Shown here: in pieces, positions 34,343 through 34,629 of the stretch
Position numbering within the stretch: position 1 is the stretch's first letter
Layout of the letters: every line of letters begins with the position of its first letter
Origin: Crenobacter oryzisoli
GTDB taxonomy: Bacteria; Pseudomonadota; Gammaproteobacteria; Burkholderiales; Chromobacteriaceae
Reading direction: 5' to 3'
DNA: 34,629 nt
NCBI RefSeq assembly: GCF_030385785.1
Contig: NZ_JAUEDK010000045.1
Location: 1-34,629, forward strand
Notes under the pieces: model-generated
Seen by the model: only the letters and a program-made list of their open reading frames with translations
Databases searched by the model: none
Told to the model about the DNA's origin: nothing
Program-made: the position numbers and the translations under genes

Positions 34343-34629
34343 CAAACGAAACTCTGACGCCCGCGGGATTGACCACCACACCCTCCAGGTCATGCGCCAG
34401 CAAGCCGTCAAGGCGATTCGAGAGGGCCAATCGGTGCAAAGCGTAGCAGCCGCCTACGGTGTCAACCCGCGCACGGTGTTTCGCTGGTTAGCAGACTTTG
34501 CCAATGGCGGCCAAAACGCCCTGCTGGCCAAGCCGATCCCGGGGCGTCCACCGAAGGTGACGGCCGATGAGATGAGCTGGCTGGCCAAGGCGGTGAAAGA
34601 CAATACGCCGCAGCAGTTCAAGTTCGAGT
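34335..34629 (+). CDS. IS630-family transposase, N-terminal part (cut by window end)
   Basis: The visible 98 codons encode an N-terminal DNA-binding region of an IS630/Tc1-mariner-like transposase. A helix-turn-helix is seen at about residues 28-55 (AIREGQSVQSVAAAYGVNPR, then TVFRWLADF). It is followed by the basic linker GRPPK (about 71-75) and the start of the second helical domain (VTADEMSWLAKAVKDNTPQQ). The catalytic DDE domain lies outside the window. An in-frame ATG at 34308 would add nine residues. I prefer 34335 because known relatives start near this point, though the hairpin spans it. The element differs in family from the one at the left edge. Confidence 0.85.
   Translation, partial: MKCKRNSDARGIDHHTLQVMRQQAVKAIREGQSVQSVAAAYGVNPRTVFRWLADFANGGQNALLAKPIPGRPPKVTADEMSWLAKAVKDNTPQQFKFE

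Overview
The window looks like a chromosomal segment of a GC-rich (about 60% by eye) betaproteobacterium. The Neisseriales (Chromobacterium/Chitinibacter side) fit best from protein style and gene order, for example dapF-DUF484, pheA near hisC, copCD and BenE. That placement is inference; no rRNA, tRNA or CRISPR array was seen. Both ends lie inside insertion sequences of different families: the 3' end of an IS4-group element (1-524) and the 5' end of an IS630-like element (from about 34300).

Layout. 525-1032 holds a truncated MFS transporter next to the IS4 end. 1042-6172 (+) carries an O-methyltransferase, pheA, a LOG-family nucleoside-monophosphate hydrolase, hisC, a DAHP-synthase-like protein with altered active-site residues, and an OsmC protein. 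6257-8314 (-) is dapF, DUF484 and a membrane protein, translationally linked. 8395-10369 (+) is a fatty-acid mini-operon: a TetR regulator whose operator fills the -35/-10 spacer, a DUF4442 thioesterase and a dienoyl-CoA isomerase. Next come BenE and a small unknown protein (+). 12384-15085 (-) has copC, copD, a His-rich secreted peptide, a HAD hydrolase and a His/Met-containing secreted peptide.

15373-23094 (-) is the best-defined system. It has a sigma-54 two-component pair (AauRS/DctBD type), a periplasmic L-asparaginase/glutaminase, an acidic amino-acid symporter and aspartase. Upstream of aspA lie a -24/-12 sigma-54 promoter, an IHF-like site and two enhancer sites of the form TTCGG-N4-CCGAA, 32 bp apart. 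The genes describe a route from asparagine to periplasmic aspartate, import, then fumarate plus ammonia.

23672-33436 contains a di-iron fatty-acid-hydroxylase-type membrane protein bracketed by unexplained DNA, then tilS, nudC, a YbdK-type ligase beside a CPA2 cation/proton antiporter, mtfA, DUF1415, a cold-shock protein and chrA. 33437-34307 has no recognisable gene.

One signal is not explained by any gene. The 9-mer TTGGCCGAA (often preceded by G and followed by A) occurs about 12 times on both strands, in genes in different reading frames and in intergenic DNA, where chance predicts well under one. It may be a lineage-specific DNA word such as an uptake sequence or a chromosome-maintenance motif.
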